This document shows, piece after piece, positions 63,319 through 64,000 of a DNA stretch of 64,000 nucleotides. This DNA comes from Aestuariivivens marinum (GTDB lineage Bacteria; Bacteroidota; Bacteroidia; Flavobacteriales; Flavobacteriaceae): the NCBI RefSeq assembly GCF_022662175.1, contig NZ_JAKMCR010000003.1, positions 248,001 to 312,000 on the forward strand, read 5' to 3'. The notes under the pieces were generated by a model, which saw nothing but the letters and a program-made list of their open reading frames with translations, ran no database searches and was not told the DNA's origin. The translations under genes were made by a program, and so were the position numbers. Within the stretch, counting starts at the first letter, position 1, and every line of letters begins with the position of its first letter.

Positions 63319-63908
63319 TGCTAGCAGTTAACAAAAGTAACATTACAGGAATTATTTTAGCGGGCGGGAAAAGTTCTAGAATGGGAACTGATAAAGGCCT
63401 TTTGAAGCTTAATAATAAACCTTTCACGCAATATATTATTGACGCCCTAAAGCCCTTAGTTTCTGAAATTTTAATTGTTTCCGACAATTTAAATTATGAT
63501 GTTTTTGGTTATAAAAGAATAGAAGATATTATTAAAGATGCTGGTCCCTTGGCTGGAATCTACTCAGGTTTGACTCATTCTAAAACCGATTATAACCTTG
63601 TACTAAGTTGTGATATCCCATTAATAAGTACCGAAGTGTTAAGGTGGCTTATAGAACATGCCAATGATTCTTCTGAAGTCATTCAAATCGAAAGCCATGG
63701 TAAAACCATGCCACTAATTGCACTTTACAGAAAAGAATGTTCTAGTATTTTTTTAAGCTTATTACAAAATGGTGAAAGGCGATTACGAAAAGCCGTTAGC
63801 CAATGCACCATTAAAACTATTAAACTGGATATGGATGATCATATTGTAACAGCAAACATAAATACTCAACAAGAATTAAAAGACATACAGAATGCATATA
63901 AATATTAA
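63318..63908 (+). CDS. mobA: Molybdenum cofactor guanylyltransferase
   Basis: 196 residues. Signature LAGGKSSRMGTDKGLLKL, with the nucleotide-binding GGKSSRMG, then DAGPLAGIYSGL and SCDIPLIS. It adds GMP to Mo-MPT to give MGD for DMSO-reductase-type enzymes. Its start codon shares one base with the modE stop; its last 17 bases overlap moaD. Confidence 0.94.
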   Translation: MLAVNKSNITGIILAGGKSSRMGTDKGLLKLNNKPFTQYIIDALKPLVSEILIVSDNLNYDVFGYKRIEDIIKDAGPLAGIYSGLTHSKTDYNLVLSCDIPLISTEVLRWLIEHANDSSEVIQIESHGKTMPLIALYRKECSSIFLSLLQNGERRLRKAVSQCTIKTIKLDMDDHIVTANINTQQELKDIQNAYKY

Positions 63909-64000
63909 ATATTTTGGGCAAATTGCTGAAGTTACCAAATGTGACGAAGAAATAATTTCTATTTCAAAAAACTTGGTTTCAGAACTAATTGCTTACTTGT
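63892..64000 (+). CDS. moaD: MoaD/ThiS-family sulfur carrier, 5' part (partial at window edge)
   Basis: The frame starts at ATG 63892 (MHINIKYFGQIAEVTKCDEE) and runs off the window. The beginning fits MoaD, the molybdopterin synthase small subunit; the GG C-terminus is outside. It starts inside mobA, so translational coupling is likely. Confidence 0.78.
   Translation, partial: MHINIKYFGQIAEVTKCDEEIISISKNLVSELIAYL

Overview
The window looks like a chromosomal segment of a marine-type Flavobacteriaceae (Bacteroidota). The base composition is AT-rich. There are no Shine-Dalgarno-like leaders. Several candidate -7 boxes fit the Bacteroidota pattern TAnnTTTG. Gene content also fits: menaquinone genes, fused HisB and HisIE, DUF2911, DUF4159 and DUF4294 proteins, a large TamB-like protein and many lipoproteins. 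I see no rRNA, tRNA, CRISPR array, insertion sequence, integrase or phage gene. No gap between genes exceeds about 245 bases, so this is mostly core genome.

Layout: 1-4679 is the 3' part of a histidine operon (hisC partial, hisB, hisH, hisA, hisF, hisIE). 4741-7716 holds a diverged TruA-like pseudouridine synthase, DUF2461 and DUF72 proteins and a small conserved protein. 7870-12671 is a leucine operon (leuC, leuD, a LeuA-type synthase, leuB) with a promoter and a terminator. 12655-17620 has a YbdG-like channel, DUF3817, an EF-G-like GTPase with a coiled-coil partner, and a VTT membrane protein. 17753-20404 has a small basic protein, a lipoprotein built from 24 VKAI-like motifs, and a Tat-type phosphoesterase. 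20530-26091 is a menaquinone region (menB, menA, menC) with a CPBP protease, an MBL-fold hydrolase and a sterol-desaturase-type hydroxylase. 26148-33951 has a C1 peptidase, ung, a YfcC-type transporter, holA, an HsdR_N-type nuclease-fold protein, a glycosyltransferase, an OmpA lipoprotein and a YciO/TsaC-like protein. 34094-44895 has uvrD/pcrA, a secreted M20 amidohydrolase, patatin, an M1 peptidase, recG and a DUF2911-TPR protein. 45127-48078 is pfkA-gapA plus a BadF-type kinase. 48226-56049 has tamB divergent from tsaD-rsmE-DUF4159-(small membrane protein)-trmH-like. 56036-61589 has GNAT/DUF4294, an M42 peptidase, Nudix, an atypical Nramp and an amidohydrolase. 61802 to the end is a molybdenum-cofactor operon (moeA, a one-domain modE, mobA, moaD partial).

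The most interesting signals are these. (1) The moeA promoter carries a perfect ModE-type box (8-8-8 layout) that physically contains the -7 element, with a Crp/Fnr-like palindrome upstream, in an operon that encodes only a ModE DNA-binding domain. (2) recG carries a GC-rich palindromic insertion translated in frame, resembling a mobile palindromic element inside a core gene. (3) A lipoprotein is made of two tandem 12-motif VKAI modules, with a dyad-rich regulatory region. (4) A near-perfect 41-nt palindrome lies between convergent genes. (5) Several core-family proteins have altered signature residues: Nramp without DPGN, EF-G-like with NQID, TruA-like with GRTDAMVSA.
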